From assembly GCA_002964805.2 (NCBI GenBank), contig PUDQ02000102.1, positions 1-64,000 of the forward strand: DNA of 64,000 nt, read 5' to 3'. Shown one piece after another: positions 1 through 11,223 of this stretch. The notes beneath the pieces are model-generated. The model was not told where the DNA came from. It ran no database searches and saw nothing but the letters and a program-made list of their open reading frames with translations. Made by a program: the position numbers and the translations under genes. The DNA comes from Trametes villosa. Its lineage: Eukaryota > Basidiomycota > Agaricomycetes > Polyporales > Polyporaceae. Positions within the stretch are counted from its first letter, which is position 1. Every line of letters starts with the position of its first letter.

Positions 1-2
1 TC

Positions 3-893
3 ATCAAGCACGACTGGAGCGCCCTCGCTCCGGCGAGTTCATTGGCAAACCCCGACTCTAGCCGGCGTGCTCGCACAGCGCACACCCTGGTGTACATCAC
101 CCCCACCGAGGTGCAGCGAATCTGGGAGGACGCCTCTGCTCACATTCCCACCACCGCCAGCGTCAGCCGCTTTGATGCCTTGCTCGCCTTCATCTGGAGA
201 CTCATCGTCCGTGCGCGAGGCATGAAGCCAGACAACGGGCCCGCCCATATGGTCGTTACTGTCGGTGCTCGGACCCGCCTCTCTCCTCCTCTTCCTTCCG
301 GCTTCGTGGGCTCGCCCATCCTCCTATCCCGCGTATCACTTCCCGTGGACGAGATTTCCGCCTCCGCCTCCTCTGGTGCCGTCGCCATCCGCTCTACCAT
401 CTCCCAGTTTACGCCGGAGGCCCTCGGGGCCTTCATCCACGACGTCGCGCACCAGGCGGACCCGCAGCGTTACTGGCACGCCTACCTCCGCCGGCCAAAC
501 CCCGTTTTCACCGTCTGGCGCACTCTCGACCTGTATGCGCTCGACTTCGGCACGGGCGCGCGCCCGCCGTACATCGACACGGTCATGCCGAGCATGGACG
601 GGAAGCAGCACTCCGTCGTCACGTCGTGGCACGAGCTCGACGTGTACGGGGTGGACTTCGGCACGGGCGCACCGCCGCGCTACGTCGACGCGTTCATCCC
701 CGACATGGACGGGTGCATCCACATTATGGAAGCCGGGCCTTTGGTGGAGAGTTTTGGGTCAAGCTCAGCAGGTGCGGGCGCGGTTAGGCGGTGGTACCAC
801 GAGACGGTGTGCTTGTCGCTGCACCTCGTCGAGGACGCGATGCAGAAGCTACTGCAGGACCCCGAACTCAGGAGGTACCAGACCGTTGCGTGA
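3..893 (+). CDS. BAHD-type acyltransferase, C-terminal part (5' end outside window)
   Basis: The frame is open from the window edge to TGA at 891-893, so this is the 3' part of a larger gene. Seen: a segment reading TPTEVQRIWEDAS, then VSRFDALLAFIWRL, GFVGSPIL, FTPEALGAFIHDVAH, and near the end DFGTG, MPSMDG and DMDGCIHIMEAGP. These match the order of blocks in the C-terminal half of fungal transferase-family (BAHD) proteins, which move an acyl group from acyl-CoA to an alcohol or amine; DFGTG corresponds to the family's structural DFGWG motif. The catalytic HxxxD motif should lie upstream of the window and cannot be checked. Odd: the block LD-Y--DFGTG...Y-D...M-DG occurs twice in tandem, about 38 residues apart, where the family normally has one. 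Substrate unknown. The gene converges with the minus-strand SAP-domain gene downstream. Confidence 0.72.
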   Translation: MKHDWSALAPASSLANPDSSRRARTAHTLVYITPTEVQRIWEDASAHIPTTASVSRFDALLAFIWRLIVRARGMKPDNGPAHMVVTVGARTRLSPPLPSGFVGSPILLSRVSLPVDEISASASSGAVAIRSTISQFTPEALGAFIHDVAHQADPQRYWHAYLRRPNPVFTVWRTLDLYALDFGTGARPPYIDTVMPSMDGKQHSVVTSWHELDVYGVDFGTGAPPRYVDAFIPDMDGCIHIMEAGPLVESFGSSSAGAGAVRRWYHETVCLSLHLVEDAMQKLLQDPELRRYQTVA

Positions 894-1261
894 GTATACT
901 AGCAGCTGTACCTAATCTTCTGACTTTCCACATCGTATGGTATTCACTGGTAACTTAGCGTAGTCGATGATATAATGTACTTCTGCTTCTTCTTGAGATG
1001 TAACTCCTTGCAGTGCGATTATAGGCGTGCGGCATGGACAAACGCCACATCCAGTCGGTAGTGATCAAGATGTTCTCGCGACCAGCACGAGTGATAGTAT
1101 TCTTCGCGGGGCTACAGCACAAGATAAGGTCAACGAGGCACGGGAGAGTACAGTCACGAGTGTCCAATAGGCACCTGGATTCAGATGTTACAATATCGAT
1201 ATAAGACTAAGCAACAGCAGACTTCGAACGCGAACCGCAACGTCCAGAGTCATTCGAGACC
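894..1261. other. Convergent intergenic spacer
   Basis: This is the 3'-3' spacer between the plus-strand acyltransferase and the minus-strand SAP-domain gene. I see no convincing coding frame or repeat; it presumably holds both 3' UTRs and polyadenylation sites. Confidence 0.5.
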
Positions 1262-4200
1262 CTAGGCCTCCTCGCTCTCGCCCGCCCCAGCGCGGCTCCT
1301 CCGACGCATGTACTCGCTCTGGCGAGCCCGCTTCTTCGCAGCACCGCGCATCACCTCAGCACCAGCACTCGCGCGCCCGGACTTCACGCCGCCAAATGAC
1401 TTGCGCGCGCCGAAGCTCGAGCGCGTCCGACCATTGGGCGACGAGGCGGAGCCCTGCGCCACGGCCGCGCGCTGTGCGCCCACCTTCGCGATGACGCGTG
1501 ACCGCGAGATCCGCGGCTTGCGGGCGACGAGCGTTTTGGGCTTCGGCGGGAGGACCGCCGGGCGGGGGATCTTCGACGGAGAGCTGTCCTCGACACCAGA
1601 GAAGAGCGTCGAGGCGGCGGCTCCGAGAGAGGGATGGTGCGCTGGGGACGAAGGCGCGCCTGGGCTGCCGAAGTTCGTCAAGGGCTGGCTGAAGATCCTG
1701 CCAGGTGAGGACATCGGCGACAGACGGCTGCTGCTGGCGTGGACGGGGGACTTCGAAGCCCTAGGTATCGAGGACGACTGCTTCTCCGACACGGGTGGGA
1801 GCCCGGACGTGCGCCCGGAGACAGACGGCCTCATCGCGGTGTTCACCTTCGCCAAGGAACTTGCAGTCGGAGCGAGGAGAGACGAGGTTCTCTTGCGAGC
1901 AGTCTGCTGGTCTTTGCCCTCCTTCTCCGCCTTGGAACTGGTGGAAGCAAGCGTGCTCGTGCTGGCGACGCTCCGCCGAGTGCCGATGGAAGACACCGCG
2001 GTAGAGGATGCACCCGAGGCGAGGCTTGACTTGGTGCCCATCGATGAGACCGTGCTCATCCGCGACTGGCGGGAGGCCGATGTAGCCGTGCCAGCAGTGC
2101 TGCTTACGCGCGACCGCGCTGTCCCGACGATACTGCTCGGCCGGGAAGCGGCAGGGGCTGGGGGCGCGGCAAAGGACGGTAACGGAGACCGAGCACGGGA
2201 GCTGCTCGATCGCGTCGACGTGACCGTCCCAGTGGTCTTCGCATCTGCAGCCGTCGAGGGGTGGAGCAGCTTGCTCGTGGTGGACGAAACCGAGGGGACG
2301 CGCGAATGAGAGCCGGATGGCTTCCGCCCGTTTTGAGCAGGCGCCGCGGGCGCCACACCATTTCCAAGCTTCTGAGCGTCCGTCTTCTTGGGTTGGCTGG
2401 GCGCTGGGACCGCTGGAGCTGCCTTCGGCACGGGGATACTGGAGGGAGGGGCAGGCGTAGCGGCCTTCGCTTTCCCGCCACCCAGGTTCCACACGCCCTT
2501 CACGATCGACTTCGCCGACGAGAGGAACCCAAACCTCGAGGCCTTGCCCTTTGCTGCAACACAAACATCCATCAGTCTGCATTCACCCGAGTGCACAAAA
2601 GGGGTGACTTACCAGGTGGCGCGGCTTTCCCGCCCATGCTCGGGCGCCCGCGGCTGCTCCTCCGGCGCGCCTTCGCAGCGTCGAGCTCGCGCTTCGCCGC
2701 GTCGCGCTCCCGCTGCTTCTTCTCCTCCTCCGCAGGCGGGAGCGGCGGCGCGAGCGACACGCGCTGCCCGCGGTGCACGTCCCACCCCTCCGTAATCCGC
2801 ATCCGCTTGCTGGACCGCCGCGCACCCATGTCCTCTTCATCCCGCTCCTCCGCCTTCTCCGCCGCACCCGGGCGCTCCTCGGCGTCGCTCTCCTCCTCCT
2901 CGTCATCGTCGCCGCCGAAGCCGCCGGGGACGCCCCGCTTGCGCGCGCCGTTGCTGATGACACGGGTCCCCGCCGCGCTGCTCCGCCTCTTCTGGCCCGC
3001 ACGCGCGCCGGGGCCCATGGCCTCCGACTTGCGCTTCCGGGTGTTCCCTGCGGGGCGGCGCGCGGCGTAGTGGTTCGCGATCGAGTCCATCTTCGCGAAC
3101 TGCGCGTCATGCGCCTTCGCGAAGCGGTCTCCCGCACCTCCGTTCGCGTCCCCGCCAACAGCCGCGTTGGCGCCGAAGAGGAAACCGCCAAAGACGTTGT
3201 CGCTGGCCGCGGTGGCGGGTGCTGGCTTCGCCTCGCCGTTCTTCTCCCTCTCCTTCTGCGCCTCCGCGAGCCGCCGGTGCATCTCCTCGAGCACAGACTT
3301 CGCGGCGCCCTCGAAGGCGACGTTGGACACGCCCGCGTCGGAGTGCCCGCTGTCTGCTTTGGGTGCGTCCCGCCTCGGAAGGGGGGAGCCGAAGAGGAAG
3401 GGGGTGCTGCGCGGGATGTGCGGGCGCTCCCCGGTGCTCTGTGGGGCGACTACAGGGGCGGCGGCGGCGGCGCTGGGTTTAGCGGGAGAGAACATGTCGG
3501 GCTCGTCGACAGGGCCCGGGGTGCTCGTGGGGCGGGGCGTTGCTGCAGTGATCGTGGATTCGGTCTTCGTTCTGTTCCGGGCGGGGGTCTGAGCTGGCGT
3601 GGAGGCTGACGCGAACATACCACCTGGCATCGGCGCGTCCTCCCCCGCATCACTTCCATCCCCGCGTGCGGCCTCGAGGCCGTCAAGCGGCAGCTTCGGG
3701 TACAGGCTGCCCTCAGCACCGGCACCGGACGTGTGCGGAGACGCCGGCCACACGCTCAGGATGCGCCCCGCGCTCGGCGTGCCCATCTTGATGTCGAAGT
3801 CGGGCTGGATCGCGGGCAGGCGGGGCGGGCTCATGTACGCGTCCTCGAAGCGCGGCGCGGCGGGGTGCGTCACGAGCCGGATGGTGCTCTGCCCGACGCC
3901 CATGCTGAGGCGCGCGCCGATGGGCGCGGGGCGGCCTGCGCGCGCGGACGTGCCGGGCACGGGCGCGTCTTCGTCATCGCCCTCGACGCCGAGGATGCTC
4001 GTGTCGGGGGTGGAGAACTTGAAGTGGTCCGTCTCGGGGAGGGTGTCCGCGGGGGGGAGTTGGGAGTATGGGGTCGCGTGTTCGGCGAGCGAGTCGCGCG
4101 CCCGGCTGGAGAATAGCTTGCCTGGCGAGAAGGAGGCAGGCTCGCGCTCCTTGCTGTTCGTTGACGCGCCATCGTTCTCTTGGCCGTACGCGGACTTGCT

Positions 4201-5395
4201 GACCGCGCGCTTGATCCCAAGGGAGCTTGCGAATGCCTTGAGAGACGAAGTTACCGAGGCTGATGATTTCGACGGAGTATGAGGCATGGTCAGCACGACA
4301 GTGGCTCATGTGCACATGGCGAAGGAAACACGCGAAAACAAGCGAAGAAATAGAGAATGCGAGGCAGCCTCCCTCCCACCCTGACGCCGGAAAGGCCATG
4401 AACCAAGGGCATCTGGCGGTGACGTAGTGGAGAGCCGCAAGATGAGTTCCGCAGGAACACAACGTCAAAACAAATCAGTTTCAAAGGGCTACTCCGCATT
4501 ACTACAGCCCGTCTTTGTATGCCATTGTCTATCTTATAAGCGGCGAGCATAGCCGTGCCACACATGCCTCCAGCCTTGCATGCTAGCCTGACGTCGGAGC
4601 ACGGCTCTCACAACTCGCTTGCTTTCCTACCACTGAGGCTGACGTCGGCAAGGTCTGCAAGGCGTAACTCTTGCCCAGCCCAAGAGGCTGACAGCGGCTT
4701 GCTCTAAGCTCTGCGGCTGACTATGAAGTGGCAATCCCACCCCAGACCAATGTCAGCCCCGCGCACTTGATCACCCGCTCTGCACGAGGACCATATGCGC
4801 GGCTGACGCACCTCAACCTTATATGCACTACCAGAGAAGCACAAGCGCGAAATCACGACCGCGAAGGCAGCCCCATGCGCAGCGAAGTGCCCGATAGCAT
4901 AAGACGCGACTCACCCTTGGACGAATGCGTGCCAAACTCCCCATTCGAGACCGTGCGCAGGCTACCCTTGGAGGACATCGTGCCCACCGCGCTCTCGTCG
5001 ACCTCCGCGATGTCGTCCATCACGACCTCCCACTGCTCGCTCGGGCGCGGAATCCCGAAGCGCGAGGTCAGCACCACGTCCTGCATCGCGTAGTCGCCCT
5101 CCTCCTCTCCGTCCCCTTCTCCGTCTCCGATCGTGCTCTGTTCCGAGGCTGAGGCGCCCCCGGGGAAGCCCCCGGGCACGCCGTCCTCCACATCCATGTC
5201 TTCATCGGCGTCGAAGGAGGGCGCGACGAGCGCGTCCGGGGGTAGGGCCTGTGCGTGCTGCTTGAGGCGCTCGATGAGCTCGACGTTCTTGCCGTTCGCC
5301 TTGATGGCGTGGATCTTGCAGAGCTTCACGAGCTGGTCGCGCTTCAGCGAGTGCAGCGCGGGCGAGTTGAACAGTATCTGTGTCGTGGTTGCCAT
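1262..5395 (-). CDS. SAP-domain, low-complexity basic nuclear-type protein (spliced)
   Basis: The ATG at 5395 opens a frame beginning MATTTQILFNSPALHSLKRD and running through an SAP-like helix-extension-helix (about residues 11-50, LVKLCKIHAIKANGKNVELIERLKQHA), a DNA/RNA-binding fold of nuclear proteins. It then turns acidic. A good donor (GTGAGT, 4914) can join with phase 1 to an acceptor at 4305, where a long frame continues (MPHTPSKSSASVTSS..., also a possible separate start at 4287). That part is Ser/Pro-rich with KRKSE, KKRSS and RRSSKRMR basic patches and an E/D run. A 59-base intron (2612-2554, GTAAGT...GCAG) joins in phase to the last exon, a very Ser/Pro/Ala-rich tail with repeated SRASS-type stretches, ending at 1262. 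The 2.98 kb from 4296 to 1262 (spliced) is well supported. The link to the SAP exon is inference; they could be two genes. Function unknown beyond likely nuclear and nucleic-acid-binding. Confidence 0.6.
4305..4914 (-). other. Probable long intron or promoter with repeated GGCTGAC(GTCGG) motifs
   Basis: If the SAP exon joins the downstream exon, this is a 610-base intron (GTGAGT...ATGAG), long for this genome. It contains several near copies of GGCTGAC: cctgacgtcgg at 4588-4598, ggctgacgtcgg at about 4637-4648, ggctgacagcgg near 4688, ggctgact near 4718 and ggctgacg near 4801. The two TGACGTC cores resemble CRE/ATF bZIP sites. That would fit a promoter and therefore the alternative reading of two separate genes. 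Confidence 0.35.
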
Positions 5396-8300
5396 TATAA
5401 TCAGGACGGGTGCCTCCGCATGCCAGGGTGTCTAGGGCAAAGCTAGTGTCAGGCACGGGCCGTCTAGTGGTAGTAGTTGTCAGCCCAGTAGTGTAGGCGG
5501 GCGATTGTCGGCGGGCGGGAGGCGGGCGGGGGCTGGCGGGGCGGGGGGCGGGAGTTGGTTCGAGTTCAACCAGCGCAACCGCCTCCATTCCAACTCTACC
5601 GCGGTCACGTGATGCAATACACCAGCGCGACGCGCTGTTTGCGCCTGCTTGTCTCGGGCGCTCCGCAATCCACGGAATTGAATGGCTTGAGCTCAGAGCT
5701 GTGCATAATCTTGCGGCCATCCAGGCTGCTTCGCCTCGACCCTCAGCACAGTCTGTATCGGCTCGCACAGAAGTACAGGACTCCGAGTATCGTATCAAGC
5801 TTGTGAGGTAAGTCGCTAATATCCATAGATTGAAACAGGTACTTGAGACGGAGCAACTTGCGCCAATATTGTTCAAGCTCCCGACCAGATACGCCCTTCC
5901 CCGGAATTCCTGCCTTCCACCCTCCCCTTGCCGCCACATACAAGCATACCTCGCAGGCCATACCGTGGAGTTGCATCGATAGACACGCACCGACCAGAGG
6001 GAGCGAAAGACGCTGCGACCCGCAGCGCTTGGACCCGTCCCACCGCACCTACCCAACTCGGAAGCCACCACGTTCCCTCCCCGCCTCCAACACAGCCCAA
6101 CTCGTGGCCACACCCTACGATTCGCACCCCGACTCTTCTCACACCTCTTTGCTTTGTCCAGTCCAGGGAGGCTATAAAGGCTGGGATGGGGGATGTGGCT
6201 GACCGGGCCTTCCTCGTCCGTCCCGCCACTTGGCTCGTCCGCCCGACTCAGCCACAGTCAACCCCCGCCCGCCTCCCCTCTCTCTCGGCTTTCGACATCA
6301 CCTCCCCCACCACTCTGCCCACACCACCTGCACATTACCCACATGCCTGTCAGCCCCAACGGGCGCGAAGCATGTCGGGCAGCAAACGGCAGCGACAACA
6401 AGCCACGCATTTAGCCACAAGATCCTGGACGGACAGTGCAAGACCCCCATCCGAAGTATCTCGCTCAGCCCGCTCAAGCCCTCGATATACAAAAGCACTC
6501 AAATCGGTACCTCGTTGCTCGTGAACTCAAGTCTCTCCAGCACTGTCGCAGAGCTTCATCGATCTGCGGGGCGGGGGCGCCAAGGACGATAACCACAAGA
6601 CGAGCGCATGGGCCACAAGCCACAGCCACAGCGGCGCAAGCCCGGCCCTCCGCACCGACGAGTTCGATCCGCCACTCGACGTCTGCAGTCAACCACCGAC
6701 GCAGCAGACTCATCGATCGGGCGGCCTGGCTGTGTGGCTAACTGGACGACCTCTCCGATGGCGCGGCTGACGACGAGGTGCTTGGATGCAGGCGAAGTGG
6801 ACTGCCACGCTCGGCGCAGCCTTCAGCTATCGTTCGCAAGCGGTGATAACCGACGGCTGACACGCAGTGTGTGTGCACTGAAGTGTGTAAACGAGGAGGC
6901 TAGGTGAGTGACCATCCTCTGCATCCTCGAACTGGTATCGCATGATCGCTAGGCCAAGATACCCAGCCGCGAGGATGACACTGTGCTCGACTCCAGCCAC
7001 AGAAGCAACCATCGATGAGGCTTTCAGCGATCGCAGTGTCATCCTCGTGCTGAGGTCGATCGTTGCGGGCGATCACCACGTCCGTCACAGCTCAGTTCAC
7101 CCTCCATCGCCTCGATCTCCGACGTACGGGATACTACTCGGAGGGCTGGCGAAGATCGACACCGTAACCTGACACTTGTGAGCCAACGGTGTCGATCGAT
7201 CGCTACCCTCGCCCGCTGCACCTGCCAGCGGCTGACTCTGGCTATGACACCTGGTCAACCGATGGAAGGTGGAGGTTATGCATGGTCTGCGCCCGCTGGT
7301 CTCGACCACTGACATCTTGTAGGTCTACCTTGCGCCTCCTCTCAAGTTCGAAGGATAGCGTCGTCCACCGGCAACTGTAGAGGGAGCCCAATGCGAACGA
7401 CCCTTTTCCGCCATGGACCGGGCTTCAGAAGAGCGAGGGCATGGCATGCGATGCAACACCGCAGTGTGACGGCAAGGGGGCATCCAGCCGTGCAGAACGG
7501 CACCGCGGGGGAGGACGTACCAGATAACTTCGGGCGCTCAAGACAACTCCCCCACCGCGCTGCCACTGGAGGACGGATGGTCTTCGATCCCAGGACAGGG
7601 TCATCTGCAAACCACCGGCCGCATGGATAATATTGGAAGGGTTGCGCGTTCAGAGGCGATATCCTCCTGTTCCACCGGTGATGGAGCGTCTTCCGCCGAA
7701 CACAAAGGCCGACAGCTGGTGTTCTTCAAGGATGGGTGGGACACTTTGACGAAAAGCTCGCATCGCGCGCATTACGAACGTGCACACCCCCAAAGTTTGC
7801 GTATGTCCGGAGATCCAGGGCTGCCGTCCCAGGAGGAGGAGAGGGGGGGGGGACAACTGCGCGGCGGCTACGCCTTGGCGCTACCGATTGGCACAATGGC
7901 GGATACGGATAATCGAGGACGGCCGGCTACGTTCAACGACCATACCGACGAGAAGAATGGAGCGGAGCCCATGTGATCCTGCAGGGATAAGACATGAATG
8001 GTCCCACCCACCCGCACGGCGCTAGGCAGGCAGGATCCCCATTATGCTTCCAAGCGGCGACTTACCGACAGACCACAGGAACTCCACACCATGCCCATTC
8101 GCACTCTCGAGTTCCCCTGGAGGATTTCAAATCGGTCGGCACTTTGGAAGAGGCTGATCGGTGTAGAGTCCGGACCCAGCAGGACATCCAAGCAGGCCAT
8201 TATTGTCGCCACGCCATGCGGCTGCGCCGTCCTTGTCAGCAACCAAGCCAGGCGACGAATCGAGGGTCATGTGGAGGGCGGTTGCTACAATCCGAGTACA

Positions 8301-8611
8301 TCCAGATGGATCGCTAGGGAGGGGCGAGACAAAAGCGAGTGTGGCGGATTGCGGTCGGATTGCAAGGAGCGAGGCGCCAACAGCGTCGAAGGAGGAAAGT
8401 GTGGCTATTAAAATTTCCCTGCTATGGCAGGTGGGTACAAAGCCACGGACACAGCCGCAAAGATGTACAAGCAGAAGAAGCAGCAATTGCAGCAATCGTT
8501 ACGTAACAGGAGTTGAACCGCGGCGCGTACATATACTCTCCCCATGCCCCCTGGCCCTCAGTCCATCCGACCCATCTGCCTCCCCCGCCTAGCCTGCCTA
8601 TCCCCCCCGCA
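5396..8611. other. Intergenic region, no gene that can be called
   Basis: This is 3.2 kb between the divergently placed SAP and Clp1-like genes. Many short overlapping frames are open because of high GC, but none has a recognisable domain. A TATA box (6173-6178) precedes 6.2-6.8 kb, where two frames look mildly protein-like (one reading KTPIRSISLSPLKPSIYKS, another AKDDNHKTSAWATSHSHSG), so a small spliced orphan gene is possible but not supported. Around 6.6-7.3 kb GGCTGAC/CGATCG motifs recur. A Leu-rich minus-strand frame near 8495 has no ATG and comes from a CAG/CAA-rich low-complexity stretch. Confidence 0.4.
6173..6178 (+). promoter_or_regulatory. TATA-like box
   Basis: The sequence gctataaagg lies at 6171-6180 in an otherwise unassigned region, about 170 bases before an ATG in good context (acccacATGcc, 6343). 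The short frame from that ATG stops after 23 codons, so the transcript may be spliced or non-coding. Confidence 0.3.
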
Positions 8612-10004
8612 ATGTCTGCCCTCCTCCACCCCGCTGGCAAACGCTTCCTCATGCGCAAGTCGTCCAACGCGGAGAACTTGCCCCCTACGGCCGTTCACAC
8701 GAAGAAGGCGGAGGCGCTCGTGTCGGCCCGCGAGGCCTCACGCAGACGGCGCGCCCGCGTCGTCAGCGGGCCCGTCGCCCTCCGCAAGATCGTCCAGAAC
8801 GCACAACGCCGCGCTAGCAAGGCGCACCCTCGTGCCCCCTTTGTCAAGCTCGAGCCCGTCGCCGAGCCCCTCCCCCCTGTGATGGAGACGCAGCAGAAGC
8901 ACGCACAGGCGACTCAGCCCGCGCCCGCCCCGCAACCTCCTGTCGGATCGACGCTCGAGTTCCCTCGCTGGCTCGCGCGCCCCGCCATCTTCCCCCAGCC
9001 CTTCGACCGCGAGAACATCGATGCGTGCGGAGAAGGTGTCTACGGTGTTCCCCACGAATACATCATGCGCGGGTTGGATGTTACGGGTCACAAGTGAGTA
9101 GCATACCTTCTTCTCGCATCGCTCGATCTGACAATGTTCCTCCAGCATGTGGCAGCTCATCCAAGGCGCGAGCTTCGAGACCGAGCACCTCGGGAGCTCC
9201 CTCCCTGAGGAGCTGAAGGTCGTCATCGCCGACCACACCATGATGGCGGCAGCATCCTCGCTTCCCAACTCCTTCCCCACCCACGTCCTCGCCGTTTGGG
9301 AGTCCTCCGCGCCAAACGCGCCCTCACAGCAAGGCGTCGACCCCTCCACCGGCCGCCGCAAGGTGCGCCTCGTGCCTGCCCATAACCTCGTGCTGGCCGC
9401 GCACTGTGCGAACTGGTTCCCCATGCCCTCCGACCCCACGGCCGAGCGCAAGCGCGTCGTCGTGAACGCCGGCGGCGCGATGGGCACCGAGCTCACGCTC
9501 CCCGTCGTCCCCCTCCCCGTCGCGCACGTCGAGTCCTTCCATCAATTGATGTACGGCCTCTACACCCACAAAGTCTCGCGCCTTCTGGACGAGCTCGTGC
9601 CCGTCCCGAAGCCCAACTTCACCATCCCCACCGCCGCGAACCCGAACCCACAGAACCCGCACTACATTGTCGAGACGGGCAAGCGGCTCGCGTCGCGCTA
9701 CCAGCCGTGGGCGATCGTGCGCATGCTCCGGCACGTCATCGGCCTGTGGCAGAACGCGTGCCAGCTCGGGATCAGCGACAGGCGGTTGTGGCTCGCGATC
9801 GACTGGGCCTGGGACATGCTCCTCACGGGCCTCGCGTACGCGACGGGCCAGCCCGAGAGCGTGCCGCGCCCGCAGCCGCGCGTCTTTGGACGCTCGTCAT
9901 CGTCGCCGTCGCCTGCGCCCCACCATGGCAGCGACGTGAAGCCGAGCAAGGTGTACTTCGAGCAGCCATTGCCGGCGTACACCCCTTCGGCGCATGCTGC
10001 ATGA
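8612..10004 (+). CDS. Clp1-like protein (clampless family), two exons
   Basis: ATG at 8612; exon 1 ends 9093 (GTGAGT) and exon 2 starts 9146 (TCCAG), joining in phase 2 across a 52-base intron; total 446 residues, stop at 10002-10004. The N-terminal ~150 residues are basic and Pro-rich. The C-terminal part has the pattern I associate with basidiomycete Clp1-like proteins: PHEYIMRGL...MWQLI, then a region ending VPAHNLVLAAHCANW, then LPVVPLPVAH..F..LMYGLYTHKV, then RYQPWAIVRMLRHVIGLW and ISDRRLWLAIDWAWDMLL. Clp1 of Coprinopsis is required for clamp-cell formation under mating-type control. Many genomes hold several divergent Clp1-like paralogues of unknown role, so I would not assign the same function. 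No membrane segment or enzyme motif is visible. Family call moderate to good. Confidence 0.65.
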
Positions 10005-11223
10005 GCCGCGCGGACTCGACTCGTTCCTTGGATACCCCCCTCTTCCCCTCTTCGTTCGCTTTTGGTGCGGAGGTCCGCGGCACGCTTCAAAACTCCCCCA
10101 TCGTCTCTTGCATCATCATCATCCGTCTGTCCTATATGCCCACCTACCACGCCTATGCTTCGCCCACCACACCTGCATCTATGTCCGTTCCTATGCCGTA
10201 TGCCCCTCCCTTCCTCGCATTGCACATTCACATCCCCATCCTGCACATCTCATACATCATATCTCGCGTCGCCTGCTACCTCCCGCATCGTATCTTTATT
10301 CTTTGTCGCCTTTTTTGCATTATCTTCGCCTCCTTCGTCGCATTTCCACTCTTTTGATTGCCACGGTCACCCGTGCGCCGCGCTGTCCAGTAGAACACTC
10401 GCAGATGTAGTACAAAAATGATAGTGTACGAGTATTCGATGAACTGTCTATCACTCAAGACGCGTGTGCTATGTGTGATTCGGAATGACACTGACAGGGA
10501 ATGACCTGCTTGAGTGCTGTAAGCGCCCGGAGCGACAGCGTTTTCGGCATGTGCCGGGTATGAGTACTTGAGTGCCACCAGTGGTTCACTCATGTTTAGG
10601 ACAGTTTCCTCACTGACTTCAGTCGTATCTTCGCTCCTGTGATCACCAACTCGGCCTTCTCGGCTCTCAGCGCGGTTAAAAAACCTTGTTCCTCTCGCAA
10701 TGCTTCAGAGCATCCCAAGAATCTCATCGAAACAGTCACTGCGGCGGTGGCCGAGCCGATCAAGGCCGTAAAACAAGCACCCGCACGGATCGAGTGCACG
10801 GCTGAGGAGGGCTACACATTCCACAACCTGCGAAAAACATCCTGGCAGTCTACATGGTATGGCGAGGGCCTCGTCCTAGCAGAAATCCGGATTGAACCTT
10901 CCGGCCACGTACGACGTAGTATGCGCCGAACTTCAGCCTCCCCCTGGATGGCCTTTCGGTGCGGGGCGGCCCAGGCAAGGTATATACCGGAGATGCATCG
11001 ATACAGCGCATCGCCCCCGCTGACTCTTTCAAATTGCGTTCTGTGTAGGTCACACCGCTTCACCTGCGATGAACAGCCGTGAAGGCCGACCAGCTCTGAG
11101 CGTATATATTGATACACCATTGCCGACCTTCGCTCCCCCTCCCCACCTTTCCTGCCACTGCTCCTCTCATTTCTCGGGAGGCGGTTATACTTCAAGTTCC
11201 TCTAAGTCTACACACACTTTGTC
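10005..11223. other. Intergenic region
   Basis: Pyrimidine-rich sequence follows the Clp1-like gene (probably 3' UTR to about 10.4 kb). A 147-codon plus frame at 10639-11082 has no recognisable domain and irregular composition, and I treat it as chance. The last 120 bases are the promoter of the protease gene. Confidence 0.45.
11103..11110 (+). promoter_or_regulatory. TATA box of the aspartic protease gene
   Basis: TATATATT lies about 120 bases upstream of the protease ATG at 11224, followed by a pyrimidine-rich leader. Spacing and composition fit a basidiomycete core promoter. Confidence 0.5.

Noticed and set aside
265..915. Long plus frame rich in Arg/Ser/Pro overlapping the acyltransferase
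   Set aside because: A GC-driven shadow frame; the BAHD motifs are in the other frame.
1308..2309. Long plus frame over the SAP gene's last exon
   Set aside because: Antisense shadow of Ser/Ala-rich codons with no domain; the minus-strand frame joins in phase across a good intron.
8127..8495. Minus-strand frame with a Leu-rich, signal-peptide-like start
   Set aside because: No ATG at the start; the Leu run comes from a CAG/CAA-type low-complexity stretch and the rest is unlike a secreted protein.
10639..11082. 147-codon plus frame before the protease
   Set aside because: No domain, uneven composition, and it runs up to the protease core promoter.
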